Positions 36,373 to 44,644 of a DNA stretch of 64,000 nucleotides are shown here, piece after piece; position 1 is the first letter of the stretch, and each line of letters starts with the position of its first letter. The DNA lies in NCBI RefSeq assembly GCF_039973015.1, contig NZ_JBDWLT010000010.1, positions 496,001-560,000 of the forward strand, given 5' to 3'. Made by a program: the position numbers and the translations under genes. Below the pieces are notes generated by a model. It was not told the origin of the DNA and did not search any database. It saw nothing but the letters and a program-made list of their open reading frames with translations. The stretch is from Parvibaculum sp039973015. Its GTDB lineage: Bacteria; Pseudomonadota; Alphaproteobacteria; Parvibaculales; Parvibaculaceae.

Positions 36373-36453
36373 GACGCACAGCCTTACCCCGCCGCCTCTT
36401 TCTTGCAAGTGAAAGCCGCGTCTTTTTGCGAGTGAAAGAAGGAACAGGAAACG

Positions 36454-37332
36454 ATGCCGGGTGAAGGAAAGCTCTTTTGTTTCGGCTGCGGCTACAGCGC
36501 GCGGGTCTTCGCGGACCGCCTTGCGGCGCGCGGCTTTGCGCTTGCGGGCACCTGCCGCAGCGAGGAAAAGGCCTCGACGCTGAGGGACAAGGGCATCGAG
36601 CCGTTCATTTTCGATGGCGGCAAGCCGCTGGCCGACCCGGAGGGCGCGCTTGAGGGCGTGACGCATCTGCTGATCTCGACCCCGCCGGGAGAAGCGGGCG
36701 ACCCCGTCCTTGCGGCGCATCGCGACCTCCTGAAGCGGATCGCGCCGCAGATAAAATGGGCGGGTTATCTTTCGACCACCGGCGTCTATGGCGACCGCAA
36801 GGGCGGCTGGGTGAGCGAGGAGACGCCGCTTGACCCGAATGTGACGCGAAGCGACCGCCGCGCCGCAGCGGAGCGCGAATGGCAAGCGCTCGCGGCGGAA
36901 AGCGCGCTGCCGCTCCACATCTTTCGGCTTGCCGGGATCTACGGGCCGCGCCGCAACCAGCTTCAGGGCGTGATCGACGGCACGGCAAAGCGGATCGTGA
37001 AGGAAGGGCAGATTTTCTCGCGCATCCATGTGGAGGATATCGCGAATGTGCTGGAAGCCTCCATGGCGAGGCCCAATCCCGGCGCGATCTATAATGTTTG
37101 CGACGACGAACCGGCGCCCGCGCCTGTCGTCGTTGCCTATGCGGCGGAACTTCTGGAACGCACCCCGCCCCCCGAGATCCCCTTCGATGAAGCCGGTTTG
37201 TCACCCATGGCGCGGAGCTTCTACATGGCATCGCGGCGCGTCTCGAATGCACGGCTTCATGAAGAGCTGGGTGTGAAGCTTGCCTATCCGACCTACCGCG
37301 AGGGATTGAAGGCGCTGCTCGCGACGGTCTGA
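36454..37332 (+). CDS. SDR-family NAD-dependent epimerase/dehydratase-like protein
   Basis: A 292-aa Rossmann protein of the YeeZ-like atypical SDR group. The dinucleotide motif is degenerate (LFCFGCGYSARVFADRL). STTGVYGDRKGGWVSEETP and FRLAGIYGPRRNQ are typical of the sugar epimerase family. The classical YxxxK pair is not evident, so the activity may be altered. It is divergent from the TPR gene and has no operon partner. Substrate unknown. Confidence 0.82.
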   Translation: MPGEGKLFCFGCGYSARVFADRLAARGFALAGTCRSEEKASTLRDKGIEPFIFDGGKPLADPEGALEGVTHLLISTPPGEAGDPVLAAHRDLLKRIAPQIKWAGYLSTTGVYGDRKGGWVSEETPLDPNVTRSDRRAAAEREWQALAAESALPLHIFRLAGIYGPRRNQLQGVIDGTAKRIVKEGQIFSRIHVEDIANVLEASMARPNPGAIYNVCDDEPAPAPVVVAYAAELLERTPPPEIPFDEAGLSPMARSFYMASRRVSNARLHEELGVKLAYPTYREGLKALLATV

Positions 37333-37418
37333 GAAGGGCGTTCCGACGCAGGCCATTCTGCCGCAGCGCAGGGAGGGGCCAAGGGGTTATACTGGCGGAA
37401 ATTCACAGGGAGGCCGCC

Positions 37419-37817
37419 ATGACCCAACATTTCCATGCCGTTGTCTGGATCGACCATCACGAGGCGCGTATTCTGGACTTCAACGCCGAGGATGCGAATG
37501 CCGACAAGGTGACGGTGAAGCACAAGGCGACGCGCAAGCAGTCGGCGCGCACGGGCAAGGCAAGCTGGCGCGAATCCGAAGATGGTGCGTTTTTCGACGA
37601 AGTGGCGGAAAAGCTCATCGGTGCGGGCGAAATTCTCGTCGTTGGACCGGCCAATGCGAAGCTCGGCTTCCTGAAGCGGTTGCAGGCGAAACATGCTGCA
37701 ATTGCCGAGCATGTCGTCGGCATCGAGACGGTCGATCATCCAAGCGACGGGCAATTGCTCGACTTCGCGCGCGCCTATTTCCGTAAAGCCGACCGGATGC
37801 TGCCACAGGTGGATTGA
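37419..37817 (+). CDS. Bacterial eRF1-domain-like protein (translational machinery protein)
   Basis: A 132-aa protein resembling short bacterial proteins annotated as translational machinery or baeRF-like. Typical are HFHAVVWIDHHEARILDF near the start, FFDEVAEKLIGAGEILVVGPANAK in the middle, and HVVGIETVDHPSDGQLLDFAR. It resembles the eRF1/Pelota domain 3 fold; a ribosome-associated role is suspected but unproven. It is monocistronic and followed by a palindromic repeat. Confidence 0.7.
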   Translation: MTQHFHAVVWIDHHEARILDFNAEDANADKVTVKHKATRKQSARTGKASWRESEDGAFFDEVAEKLIGAGEILVVGPANAKLGFLKRLQAKHAAIAEHVVGIETVDHPSDGQLLDFARAYFRKADRMLPQVD

Positions 37818-37843
37818 TTTCGATCCGCTACCGTTTTCGTCTC

Positions 37844-37997
37844 ACCCTCCCCTCGGGGAGGGTCAAACCGCTGAAAGCGGTTTGGGGCGGGGGGAGCGGA
37901 AGAGACGGCGCATGGAGGTGAGTGCAGCAACGCAGCCCCCGCCCCGAAATTTGTTTCGCTTCGCTTACAAATTATCGACCCTCCCCAAGGGGAGGGT
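37844..37997. repeat. Nested palindromic intergenic element (MITE/REP-like), ~154 bp
   Basis: Two copies of ACCCTCCCC-NN-GGGGAGGGT (37844-37863 and 37978-37997) flank the element. Inside is a hairpin AAACCGCT-GAA-AGCGGTTT (37865-37883) and complementary GGGGCGGGGG (37884-37893) and CCCCCGCCCC (37936-37945). The whole can fold as a long hairpin. It fills the gap between two convergent genes. Confidence 0.75.
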
Positions 37998-38020
37998 GGG
38001 ATGAGAGGCCCGACGCGCGG

Positions 38021-38815
38021 TCAGGTTTCTATTTCTACCAGCAGCGCTTCTATCGTCTGCGTGAGGCGCGCAATATCTTGCGGCGTCGAAAGCCGGTGAT
38101 CGCCTGATTTTGAAAGATTGATGGTGACGTCGGTGCTTTCGAGCGCGTCCAACAGACGCATCGCATGTTGCCACGGCACGTCCGGGTCTTTCATGCCTTG
38201 CAGGATGCGCACGGGACAGGTGAGCGGGATCGGCTTGTCGAGAATGAGGTGGTTTCGCCCCTCTTCGATCAGCTTCATGGTGATCTCATAAGGCTCGTCA
38301 CCATAATCGGAGGGCTCGCGGTAGAGACCGTCACGCGTGAGCGTCTCTCTCACCTCGTCTGAAAATCCCTTCCACATCAGCTCTTGCGTGAAGTCCGGCG
38401 CGGGCGCGATGAGGACGAGGCCTTTCACGCGCCCGGGTCGCGCCAGCGCGGCGAGAAGCGCCATCCAGCCGCCCATGCTGGACCCGATCAGTACCTGCGG
38501 GCCTTCGGCGAGCTGGTCGATGGCGGCAAGCGCATCGTCGAGCCAGCGCCCGATGGTCGCCTTGCGGAAATCGCCGGTGGATGCCCCGTGTGCGTAATAG
38601 TCGAAGCGCAGCAAGTGACGGTTGGCGGCGCGCGCCCAGTCCGCGAGTGCGGTGGCCTTCGTACCCGTCATGTCCGACTTGAAGCCGCCGAGCCAGGTGA
38701 GGCCGGTGCCGTGAGCCGGTGTTTCCGGCGCCTCGATCAGATAGGCGAGGTCTTCTTGCGCGCTACCTTCATAACCGGGGCGGGCAAGCTTGCGGGGGGC
38801 AGGGCTGTCGGTCAT
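38021..38815 (-). CDS. Alpha/beta hydrolase (ABHD10-like)
   Basis: A 264-aa alpha/beta hydrolase. The nucleophile elbow is VLIGSSMGGWMAL (Ser in GSSMGG). The acid is probably the Asp in GMKDPDVP and the His lies in SGDHRLSTP. LTWLGGFKSDMTGTKA and YYAHGASTGDF form the oxyanion region. Similar proteins include mitochondrial ABHD10, a thioesterase; substrate here is unknown. ATG 38815 is used, with GGAAAA upstream. It is divergent from the glycosyltransferase gene. Confidence 0.87.
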   Translation of the reverse strand: MTDSPAPRKLARPGYEGSAQEDLAYLIEAPETPAHGTGLTWLGGFKSDMTGTKATALADWARAANRHLLRFDYYAHGASTGDFRKATIGRWLDDALAAIDQLAEGPQVLIGSSMGGWMALLAALARPGRVKGLVLIAPAPDFTQELMWKGFSDEVRETLTRDGLYREPSDYGDEPYEITMKLIEEGRNHLILDKPIPLTCPVRILQGMKDPDVPWQHAMRLLDALESTDVTINLSKSGDHRLSTPQDIARLTQTIEALLVEIET

Positions 38816-38870
38816 TGTCGGATTTTCCGAGTCGTCGTTTTCGACAAGCATCCAACAGGGATTCCCCCGC

Positions 38871-40043
38871 TTGGCCAACCCCTTCGAAAATCTCTCGCCC
38901 CGCCCGACGGTTCTCCAGGTCGTGCCCGCGCTCGAAACCGGCGGGGCGGAGCGCACCACGATCGATGTGGCGCGCGCGGTCGTGGCGGCGGGCGGCCGCG
39001 CCCTCGTCGCGAGCCGGGGCGGGCGGATGGTGCCGGAACTGGCGGTGCTGGGCGCCGAACATCTCGACATGGCTGTGCATTCGAAGAACCCCGTCGTCAT
39101 GGCCTTGAATGTCGAGCGGCTGGCCCGCGTGATCGCACGCGAGAATGTCGACCTCGTTCACGCGCGCAGCCGGGCGCCCGCCTGGAGCGCGCTGGCGGCG
39201 GCGCGGCGCGCGAAGGTGCCCTTCGTCACGACCTATCATTCGCGTGTGCATGAGAAGCCGCGCCTCAAGGTCTTCTATAATTCGGTGATGGTGCGCGGCG
39301 ATGCCGTGATCGCCAATTCCGCCTATACGGCAGAAAATATCCGCGCCGTTCATGCGCCCGATGAAGGCCGCATCTTCACCGTGCCGCGCGGCATCGACCT
39401 CGAAACCTATGCAAATGTGACGCCCTCGCGCGTCGAGGCGCTGGCGCGGCGCTGGGGCGTGGGCGGGCAATCCGGCACCGTCTTCGTGCATGCGGCGCGG
39501 CTGACGCGCTGGAAGGGGCAACTGGTTTCCATCGAGGCGGCGCGACTGCTCGTCGAGCGGGGCTCAAGCGATTTCACGCTGCTGCTGGCAGGCGATGCGC
39601 AAGGGCGCGACGGCTATATCGGCGAACTCGAAAGCGCCATCGAGGCGGCGGGGCTTCAGGGCCGGGTACGCCTTGTCGGGCATGGCGAGGACATGGCGGC
39701 GGCTTACGCGCTTGGCGATGTCGTGCTGTCGCCGTCGATCAAGGCAGAGCCCTTCGGACGGACGGCGGTGGAGGCGCAGGCGGCCTCGCGCCCGGTCATC
39801 GTGTCGGATGCGGGCGGGCAGCGCGAAACCGTGATCGAGGGCAAGACGGGCTTTCGCGTGGCGCCCGGCGATGCGGGCGCACTGGCCGACGCGATGGCCC
39901 GGTCGATGGAGATGGGCGCACAAGCCCGCGCGGCGATGGGTGAGGCAGGCCTCGCAAATGCGCGGGCGCATTATTCGGTGGGCGCGATGTGCGATGCGAC
40001 CCTCGGGATTTATGCGCAATTGATCGCGAAGCGCCGTGGCTGA
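38871..40043 (+). CDS. Glycosyltransferase family 4 (LPS/exopolysaccharide type)
   Basis: A ~390-aa GT-B glycosyltransferase of family GT4. The N domain has VLQVVPALETGGAERTTIDVA. The C domain has the donor-binding stretch SPSIKAEPFGRTAVEAQAASRPVI with the E-x7-E-type motif, and VFVHAARLTRWKG. The start is uncertain: no ATG fits, and the frame is open to a TTG at 38790 that would overlap the divergent hydrolase. TTG 38871 (LANPFENLSPRP) is my choice. Probably acts in envelope polysaccharide or LPS core synthesis, alongside the truncated heptosyltransferase-like gene that follows. Confidence 0.85.
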   Translation: MANPFENLSPRPTVLQVVPALETGGAERTTIDVARAVVAAGGRALVASRGGRMVPELAVLGAEHLDMAVHSKNPVVMALNVERLARVIARENVDLVHARSRAPAWSALAAARRAKVPFVTTYHSRVHEKPRLKVFYNSVMVRGDAVIANSAYTAENIRAVHAPDEGRIFTVPRGIDLETYANVTPSRVEALARRWGVGGQSGTVFVHAARLTRWKGQLVSIEAARLLVERGSSDFTLLLAGDAQGRDGYIGELESAIEAAGLQGRVRLVGHGEDMAAAYALGDVVLSPSIKAEPFGRTAVEAQAASRPVIVSDAGGQRETVIEGKTGFRVAPGDAGALADAMARSMEMGAQARAAMGEAGLANARAHYSVGAMCDATLGIYAQLIAKRRG

Positions 40044-40404
40044 TACGGGCAGGGCGGTGGTCGCGATCTGGCTGGGTGCGGGCGGCGAGGCCCATGTGCG
40101 GGCCGCCCTTGCCACGATCAGGGCGGCGCATGAGGGGGCCCGCCTGATTCTGCTGACCACGCCCGAAGGCCGCCGAAAGGCTGGCGATCTTGCCGATATG
40201 AGCTGGGAAGACGGCGCGGCGCGGGGCGCCGGCGCCTTTCTCGCACGGGCGCGGCGCTTGTCATGGGCCTCTGCGCCCCATATTTATGATCTTGAAGGTA
40301 GCCGGGCGACGCGCTTTATGCGTTTGTGTGTGTGGCCGAGGCCACAATGGCACGAAAGAGCGCCCGGAGAGGCCTTCGAGGCCGGAGGCCCGCACCTTTC
40401 TTGA
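40036..40404 (+). CDS. Truncated heptosyltransferase-like protein (GT9 N-terminal domain)
   Basis: A 122-aa product starting at a GTG that overlaps the upstream stop by 8 bp. AVVAIWLGAGGEAHVRAALA, HEGARLILLTTPEG and IYDLEGSRATRFMRL follow the order of motifs in the N-terminal half of ADP-heptose:LPS heptosyltransferases. Those proteins are ~300 aa, and the entire C-terminal donor-binding domain is missing here. The frame ends in TGA followed by the infC leader. It may be a decayed gene or a small functional relic; codon use still looks coding. Confidence 0.55.
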   Translation: MADTGRAVVAIWLGAGGEAHVRAALATIRAAHEGARLILLTTPEGRRKAGDLADMSWEDGAARGAGAFLARARRLSWASAPHIYDLEGSRATRFMRLCVWPRPQWHERAPGEAFEAGGPHLS

Positions 40405-40575
40405 CTTGCGGGCGGGTGGCTTCAAATCTATAGCTGTGCAGGAATTTTCTGGAAGGTGTCCGTGTGGGGCACCGCCGGGAACGGAGCGGAACGCCCGGGC
40501 GGTTGAATTGTCCCGGTGTCATGCCCTTTTCCCGGGCGCGATCAGGCATCCAGACCGATAGAAGGAGAAGTGTTC

Positions 40576-41112
40576 ATAGCTCGCAGACCGATGCAGGCGC
40601 CGCCCACGAAAGAGGGCCCGCGCATAAACGACATGATCGATGAGCCGACCGTGTTGCTCATTGACGCCGAGGGCGAAAAGCGCGGCGTTATTCCCACCGA
40701 CGAAGCGATCCGCATGGCCGAAGAGGCCGGGCTGGATCTGGTCGAGGTGTCGCCCAACGCGAAGCCTCCCGTATGCAAGCTTCTCGACTACGGGAAATTC
40801 AAATATCAGGCCCAGAAAAAGGCCAATGAGGCGCGCAAGAAGCAGAAGACCGTCGAGGTCAAGGAAATCAAGATGCGCCCGAACATCGACGTGCATGACT
40901 ACGATGTGAAGATGCGCTCCATGCTTCGTTTCTTCGAGGAAGGCGACAAGGTGAAGGTGACCCTTCGCTTCCGTGGCCGCGAAATGGCGCATCAGGAACT
41001 CGGCATGCAGCTCCTGAACAAGGTCAAGGAGCAGGTGGACGAGATCGCCAAGGTCGAGCTCTACCCCCGCCTCGAAGGCCGTCAGATGATCATGGTGCTG
41101 GCGCCGCGCTGA
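40576..41112 (+). CDS. infC: Translation initiation factor IF-3
   Basis: A 178-aa IF-3. The N domain contains INDMIDEPTVLLIDAEGEKRG, followed by the Lys-rich linker (YQAQKKANEARKKQKT) and the C domain (EIKMRPNIDVHDYDVKMR). The ribosome site GAAGGAG (40561-40567) is 8 nt before ATA 40576, giving MARRPMQAPP. The nearest in-frame ATG would remove nothing essential but is badly spaced. A rare AUU-class start is how IF-3 represses its own synthesis in E. coli. A terminator follows. Confidence 0.92.
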   Translation: MARRPMQAPPTKEGPRINDMIDEPTVLLIDAEGEKRGVIPTDEAIRMAEEAGLDLVEVSPNAKPPVCKLLDYGKFKYQAQKKANEARKKQKTVEVKEIKMRPNIDVHDYDVKMRSMLRFFEEGDKVKVTLRFRGREMAHQELGMQLLNKVKEQVDEIAKVELYPRLEGRQMIMVLAPR

Positions 41113-41134
41113 GGCAGCCGCATCGCGAATGAGG

Positions 41135-41161
41135 AAAGGCCCGGCACTGCCGGGCCTTTTT
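41135..41161 (+). terminator. Rho-independent terminator after infC
   Basis: AAAGGCCCGGCA and TGCCGGGCCTTTTT form a long GC stem with a T-run. Confidence 0.9.
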
Positions 41162-41170
41162 CTTTCGAGG

Positions 41171-42124
41171 TCAGCCGAGAACCTTTGCCAGCCTGTCCGG
41201 GCGGTCGGTGAGGATCGCCTCGACGCCGAGCGCCGCGAGCCGCTTCATCTCCGCTTCTTCGTCGACCGTCCAGCAGGAGACGGCAAGGCTGAGCGCTCTT
41301 GCCTGCGCCGCCGTCTCCGGCGTTACGTCGCCCGCCCATGAAAACCAGCCATCGGCGGGGCCCGAAGCGATGGCGCGCAGCATGCGTTCGACGAATGTCG
41401 CGCCGTTCTGGTTGCGCCAGTCGTAGCCGTTCATCCACGGCGCGCCATTGGCGGAAGCCTGGCGGATGAGATCGTCCTGCGAACCCGGCACATCCCGCGC
41501 GGCGGAGGCATCTTCCGGGTCGAGCTGGAAGAAGGGCAGCGTCGTGAAAGCATTGAGAATATAGGGTGCCTTTTCCTTCGCCCGGGCAAGTGCGCGCCAG
41601 TCGAAGGAGACGAAGGTAACGGTTTCTTCCAGCCCATGCTCGCGGGTGAGCGCGACCGCGGCATCGGCCAGCGCGCGCGGGTCCGCCGACTGCGTAAGGT
41701 CGAGAAGCGCGGTCTTGAGCTCGACATAGAGGCGGAACCCCGCCTTGGCCTTCTCCTTCACGAGGCCGTAGACATCCGACAGCAGCGGAATACGCGCGCC
41801 ATCGGCGGGTAACTGATCGGGATAGCGAGCCGCATAGCCCGCCCCGGGGCAGAGCCGCCCTATGTCATAGGCCTGCATTTCCTCATGGGTGAGATCCTTC
41901 AGCAGCGGTGTCGGGCGCACAAGCCATTCGCCGTCCGGTCCCCGTGCGATGGACGGCTTCAGGCTTTCGTCGTGATGGACGACGAGGAGCCCGTCCTTCG
42001 AAAGATGTACGTCGAGTTCGATTCCATCGGCGCCGGCAGCGATGGCGCGCTCAAAGGCCGCCATCGTATTTTCCGGCCAGAGCCCCGCGCCGCCGCGATG
42101 GGCCACATGAAGCGGCTTCTTCAT
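41171..42124 (-). CDS. Glycerophosphodiester phosphodiesterase
   Basis: A 317-aa GDPD-family TIM barrel. Catalytic motifs HRG (H9/R10), PENT (E18), ELDVHLSKDG (E36/D38) and VVHHDESL (H50/H51) are all present. It hydrolyses glycerophosphodiesters to glycerol-3-phosphate and alcohol. No signal peptide is apparent, so it is likely the cytoplasmic type. Convergent with infC, sharing the terminator region. Confidence 0.93.
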   Translation of the reverse strand: MKKPLHVAHRGGAGLWPENTMAAFERAIAAGADGIELDVHLSKDGLLVVHHDESLKPSIARGPDGEWLVRPTPLLKDLTHEEMQAYDIGRLCPGAGYAARYPDQLPADGARIPLLSDVYGLVKEKAKAGFRLYVELKTALLDLTQSADPRALADAAVALTREHGLEETVTFVSFDWRALARAKEKAPYILNAFTTLPFFQLDPEDASAARDVPGSQDDLIRQASANGAPWMNGYDWRNQNGATFVERMLRAIASGPADGWFSWAGDVTPETAAQARALSLAVSCWTVDEEAEMKRLAALGVEAILTDRPDRLAKVLG

Positions 42125-42435
42125 TTGATTGTCTCCATTAATTCGCTCCGCAATGGTGCAGCGGACCCGGCGCGAAAGCTAGGGTCGTCACATAAATGGC
42201 GTGAGAGGCCATGTTTTTGCTCCATTGCGGCTCTATCACGTGTCGCAGGATCAGCGGTCGTCATCATAGATTCGCCAGACCTTCGTAGCGTGAGTTGTCT
42301 TCTGGCATTCCCCCGTCCGTTGCCCTAATCTCTTTTTCGAGACCGCAAAGAAGCGCCTTCGAGAGTGCTTCACAACAGGGTCGGAATGCCGGAATTCGAA
42401 GGCACCTTGTGTCCGCGACAAAGACCGGTGAGCAA
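42125..42435. other. Intergenic region upstream of gdpD
   Basis: 311 bp without a recognisable gene. A 9-bp inverted pair CCGCAATGG (42148-42156) and CCATTGCGG (42222-42230), 65 bp apart, is the only structure I see. The gdpD promoter should lie here. Confidence 0.4.
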
Positions 42436-42699
42436 ATGTCGATTTCTGAACTTTGGCGGCGTCTGACGACCCGCACACGGCGCAAGCGCTCTTTCTACGA
42501 GTCGCAGGAAGTGATGCGTCTTGCCGTCGAGCGTACGGGGCCTGTCGACCTGCGGTTGCATAGCGACGAGGAACTGCGCTGCATTCTGGAAACGGACAGG
42601 AGCGCCCTGCGCCGCCAGGCTGCAGAACGGGAACTCGGCATCCGCATGGCGCGACGCCAGCATCATCATGAGGGCCCCCTGCCGAGCGGACTTCACTGA
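42436..42699 (+). CDS. Small basic hypothetical protein
   Basis: An 87-aa protein I do not recognise. It is Arg-rich (RRLTTRTRRKR near the N-terminus) and ends in a His cluster (RQHHHEG). No membrane segment or signal peptide. Codon use resembles the neighbouring genes (G/C-rich third positions) and favours a real gene, but the ribosome site is weak (GGTGAGCAA). It lies 172 bp upstream of the LLM oxidoreductase. Confidence 0.5.
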   Translation: MSISELWRRLTTRTRRKRSFYESQEVMRLAVERTGPVDLRLHSDEELRCILETDRSALRRQAAERELGIRMARRQHHHEGPLPSGLH

Positions 42700-42871
42700 G
42701 GGCGGCGGAACTGAGGGCGGCGGACGGGAACTGACAGGATTTCGCGCCCCGTAGCGGCGAAGGTCGCACCGCGCCTTTTTGGCGTCTACACTCTTCCCAT
42801 TGAAAAACGAAACAGGCGCGCGGCGGGGAAATCCGCACGGGCGTCGAAAAAATATCGGGGAGGAGTGGTCC

Positions 42872-44122
42872 ATGAAATTCGGAGTGTTTTACGAACTGCA
42901 ATTGCCGAAGCCCTGGAATGAGGGCGATGAGCAGCGTCTGTTTCACGAGGCGCTGGAACAGATCGTTCTGGCGGACAAGCTCGGCTACGACCATGCATGG
43001 GAAGTGGAGCATCACTTCCTCGACGAATATTCGCATTCGTCTTCGCCGGAGGTCTTTCTCGCGGCGGCGGCATCGGTGACGAAGAACATTCGCCTCGGTC
43101 ACGGCATCCGCCAGGTGATCCCGAACTACAACCATCCCGCGCGCACGGCTGAAGGCCTCGCGACGCTCGACATCATGTCGAACGGGCGCGTCGAATTCGG
43201 CATCGGCGAGGGCGCGACGCGACTGGAGCTTGGCGGCTTCCATATTCCGGCGAAGGAAAAACGCGCCATGGCGATCGAGGCGGGCGAGCAGATCGCCAAT
43301 ATGATGGTGCTCGACCCCTATCCGGGCTTCGAGGGAAACTATTTCTCGATGCCCTGCCGCAACGTGCTGCCGAAGCCCGTGCAGCGCCCCCACCCGCCCA
43401 TGTGGATGGCCTGCACCAACCGCGACACGATCCGTGTGGCGGCATCGCTGGGCGTGGGCGCGCTCGCCTTTTCCTTCGTCGATCCCGAAGAGGCCAAGGC
43501 ATGGTCCGAAATCTATTACGGCATCATCAAATCCGACGAGTGCAGGCCCATCGGCCATTCGGTGAATGCAAACATCGCCATGGTCTCGAATTTCTCGCTG
43601 CATGAGGACCGCGAGGAAGCGATCCGCCGCGGCCATGAAGGCTTCGAGTTCTTCGGCTATGCGCTGAACGCGCTCGTCGCGCACGACACGGTGCCCGGCC
43701 GCACCGACATGTGGGGCGACTACATCAAGGCGCGCGGCAACCGCACGCAGGAAGTGATCGACGCGGCGAAGCGCGCCGAGGCGATCGCGACGGGCATCGG
43801 CACGCCGGACGACATGCGCGCCCATTTGCGCGCCTTCCGAGATGCGGGCGTCGATCAGGTGATCTTCATGCAGCAGGCCGGCCGCAACAAACACGCGCAT
43901 ATCTGCGAGTCGCTCGAACTCTTCGCGAAGGAAGTGATGCCCGAGTTCAAACAGGAAGCGGCGGAGCGTGAGGCGAAGAAGCAGGCCGAACTCGCGCCTT
44001 ATATCGAGGCGGCGTTGAAACGGAAAAACTGGATGAAGCCGCTTGAGGATCACGAGATCCCGGTGGTGCAGGCTTCGGTGAAAAAGGCGCAGGTGAACAG
44101 CAGTTCAAGCGCGGCGGAGTAA
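42872..44122 (+). CDS. LLM-class flavin-dependent oxidoreductase
   Basis: A 416-aa luciferase-like monooxygenase-fold protein (FMN or F420 dependent). MKFGVFYELQLPKPW begins the barrel. NYNHPARTAEGLATLDIMSNGRVEFGIGEG is the family signature and RVAASLGVGALAFSF lies in the flavin phosphate region. The C-terminal ~60 residues form a charged helical tail. ATG 42872 has GGGGAGGAG upstream. The substrate is unknown; its neighbours (MarR, Fe-S/SCP2 and PhyH genes) suggest oxidation of a lipophilic compound. Confidence 0.9.
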   Translation: MKFGVFYELQLPKPWNEGDEQRLFHEALEQIVLADKLGYDHAWEVEHHFLDEYSHSSSPEVFLAAAASVTKNIRLGHGIRQVIPNYNHPARTAEGLATLDIMSNGRVEFGIGEGATRLELGGFHIPAKEKRAMAIEAGEQIANMMVLDPYPGFEGNYFSMPCRNVLPKPVQRPHPPMWMACTNRDTIRVAASLGVGALAFSFVDPEEAKAWSEIYYGIIKSDECRPIGHSVNANIAMVSNFSLHEDREEAIRRGHEGFEFFGYALNALVAHDTVPGRTDMWGDYIKARGNRTQEVIDAAKRAEAIATGIGTPDDMRAHLRAFRDAGVDQVIFMQQAGRNKHAHICESLELFAKEVMPEFKQEAAEREAKKQAELAPYIEAALKRKNWMKPLEDHEIPVVQASVKKAQVNSSSSAAE

Positions 44123-44178
44123 ATCCGCCTTGCATGAGGCCCGGCCGCGCGGCTTGCGCGGCCGGGCTTGCCCTTTTA

Positions 44179-44194
44179 TTGTGTATCTACACAA
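44179..44194. promoter_or_regulatory. MarR operator, self-regulatory site
   Basis: TTGTGTA-TC-TACACAA, a perfect 7-bp-arm inverted repeat, 16 bp upstream of the MarR ATG. Its core GTGTATCTACAC differs by one base from the palindrome at 46018-46035. Confidence 0.7.
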
Positions 44195-44209
44195 AACGGG
44201 TGGCGGAAA

Positions 44210-44644
44210 ATGGGTCAGTCGGTCAGCGAACAGGAAGTACGCGAGAACTGTGCAGCACTGCGCGCGCGCATGGCCGCGCGGAAGCTGACGCGCGCCTATG
44301 ACAAGGCGCTTCGTCCCGCCGGTCTGAAGATCACGCAGTTCACGCTGCTGATCGCGGTGGAGGAGGGAAGCGCGAAATCGCTGACGGCGCTTGCGGATCT
44401 GCTGGCGCTTGAACGCTCAAGCCTCGTGCGCAACGTGAAGCTTCTGGAGGATGAGGGACTGATCGAGGCGGCGCCGAGCGGCGAAGGCCGCTCGCTCGGC
44501 CTTGCGCTCACCAGGGCGGGACGCAAGAAGCTGACACAGGCGCTTCCCCTGTGGCGCAGTGCGCAGACGCAGGTGGAAGAGGCCCTGGGTGCGAACTGGC
44601 CTTCGGTGAAGAAGTCGCTCGGACAGTTGATCGAAAAGACCTAG
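44210..44644 (+). CDS. MarR family transcriptional regulator
   Basis: A 144-aa winged-helix regulator. The recognition region is LTALADLLALERSSLVRNVKLLEDEGLIE, the wing SGEGRSLGLALTRAG, and the flanking helices form the dimer. ATG 44210 follows GGTGGCGG. The protein sits downstream of the LLM gene and convergent with the Fe-S/SCP2 gene, whose stop overlaps its 3' end by 4 bp. Matching palindromes before both genes imply it controls itself and the Fe-S gene. The ligand is unknown. Confidence 0.9.
   Translation: MGQSVSEQEVRENCAALRARMAARKLTRAYDKALRPAGLKITQFTLLIAVEEGSAKSLTALADLLALERSSLVRNVKLLEDEGLIEAAPSGEGRSLGLALTRAGRKKLTQALPLWRSAQTQVEEALGANWPSVKKSLGQLIEKT

Noticed and set aside
40396..40440. 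Sigma-70 promoter for infC (TTGACT ... TATAGC)
   Set aside because: The spacing is 22 bp from the good -35; with a 17-bp spacing the -35 is poor. Left unannotated.
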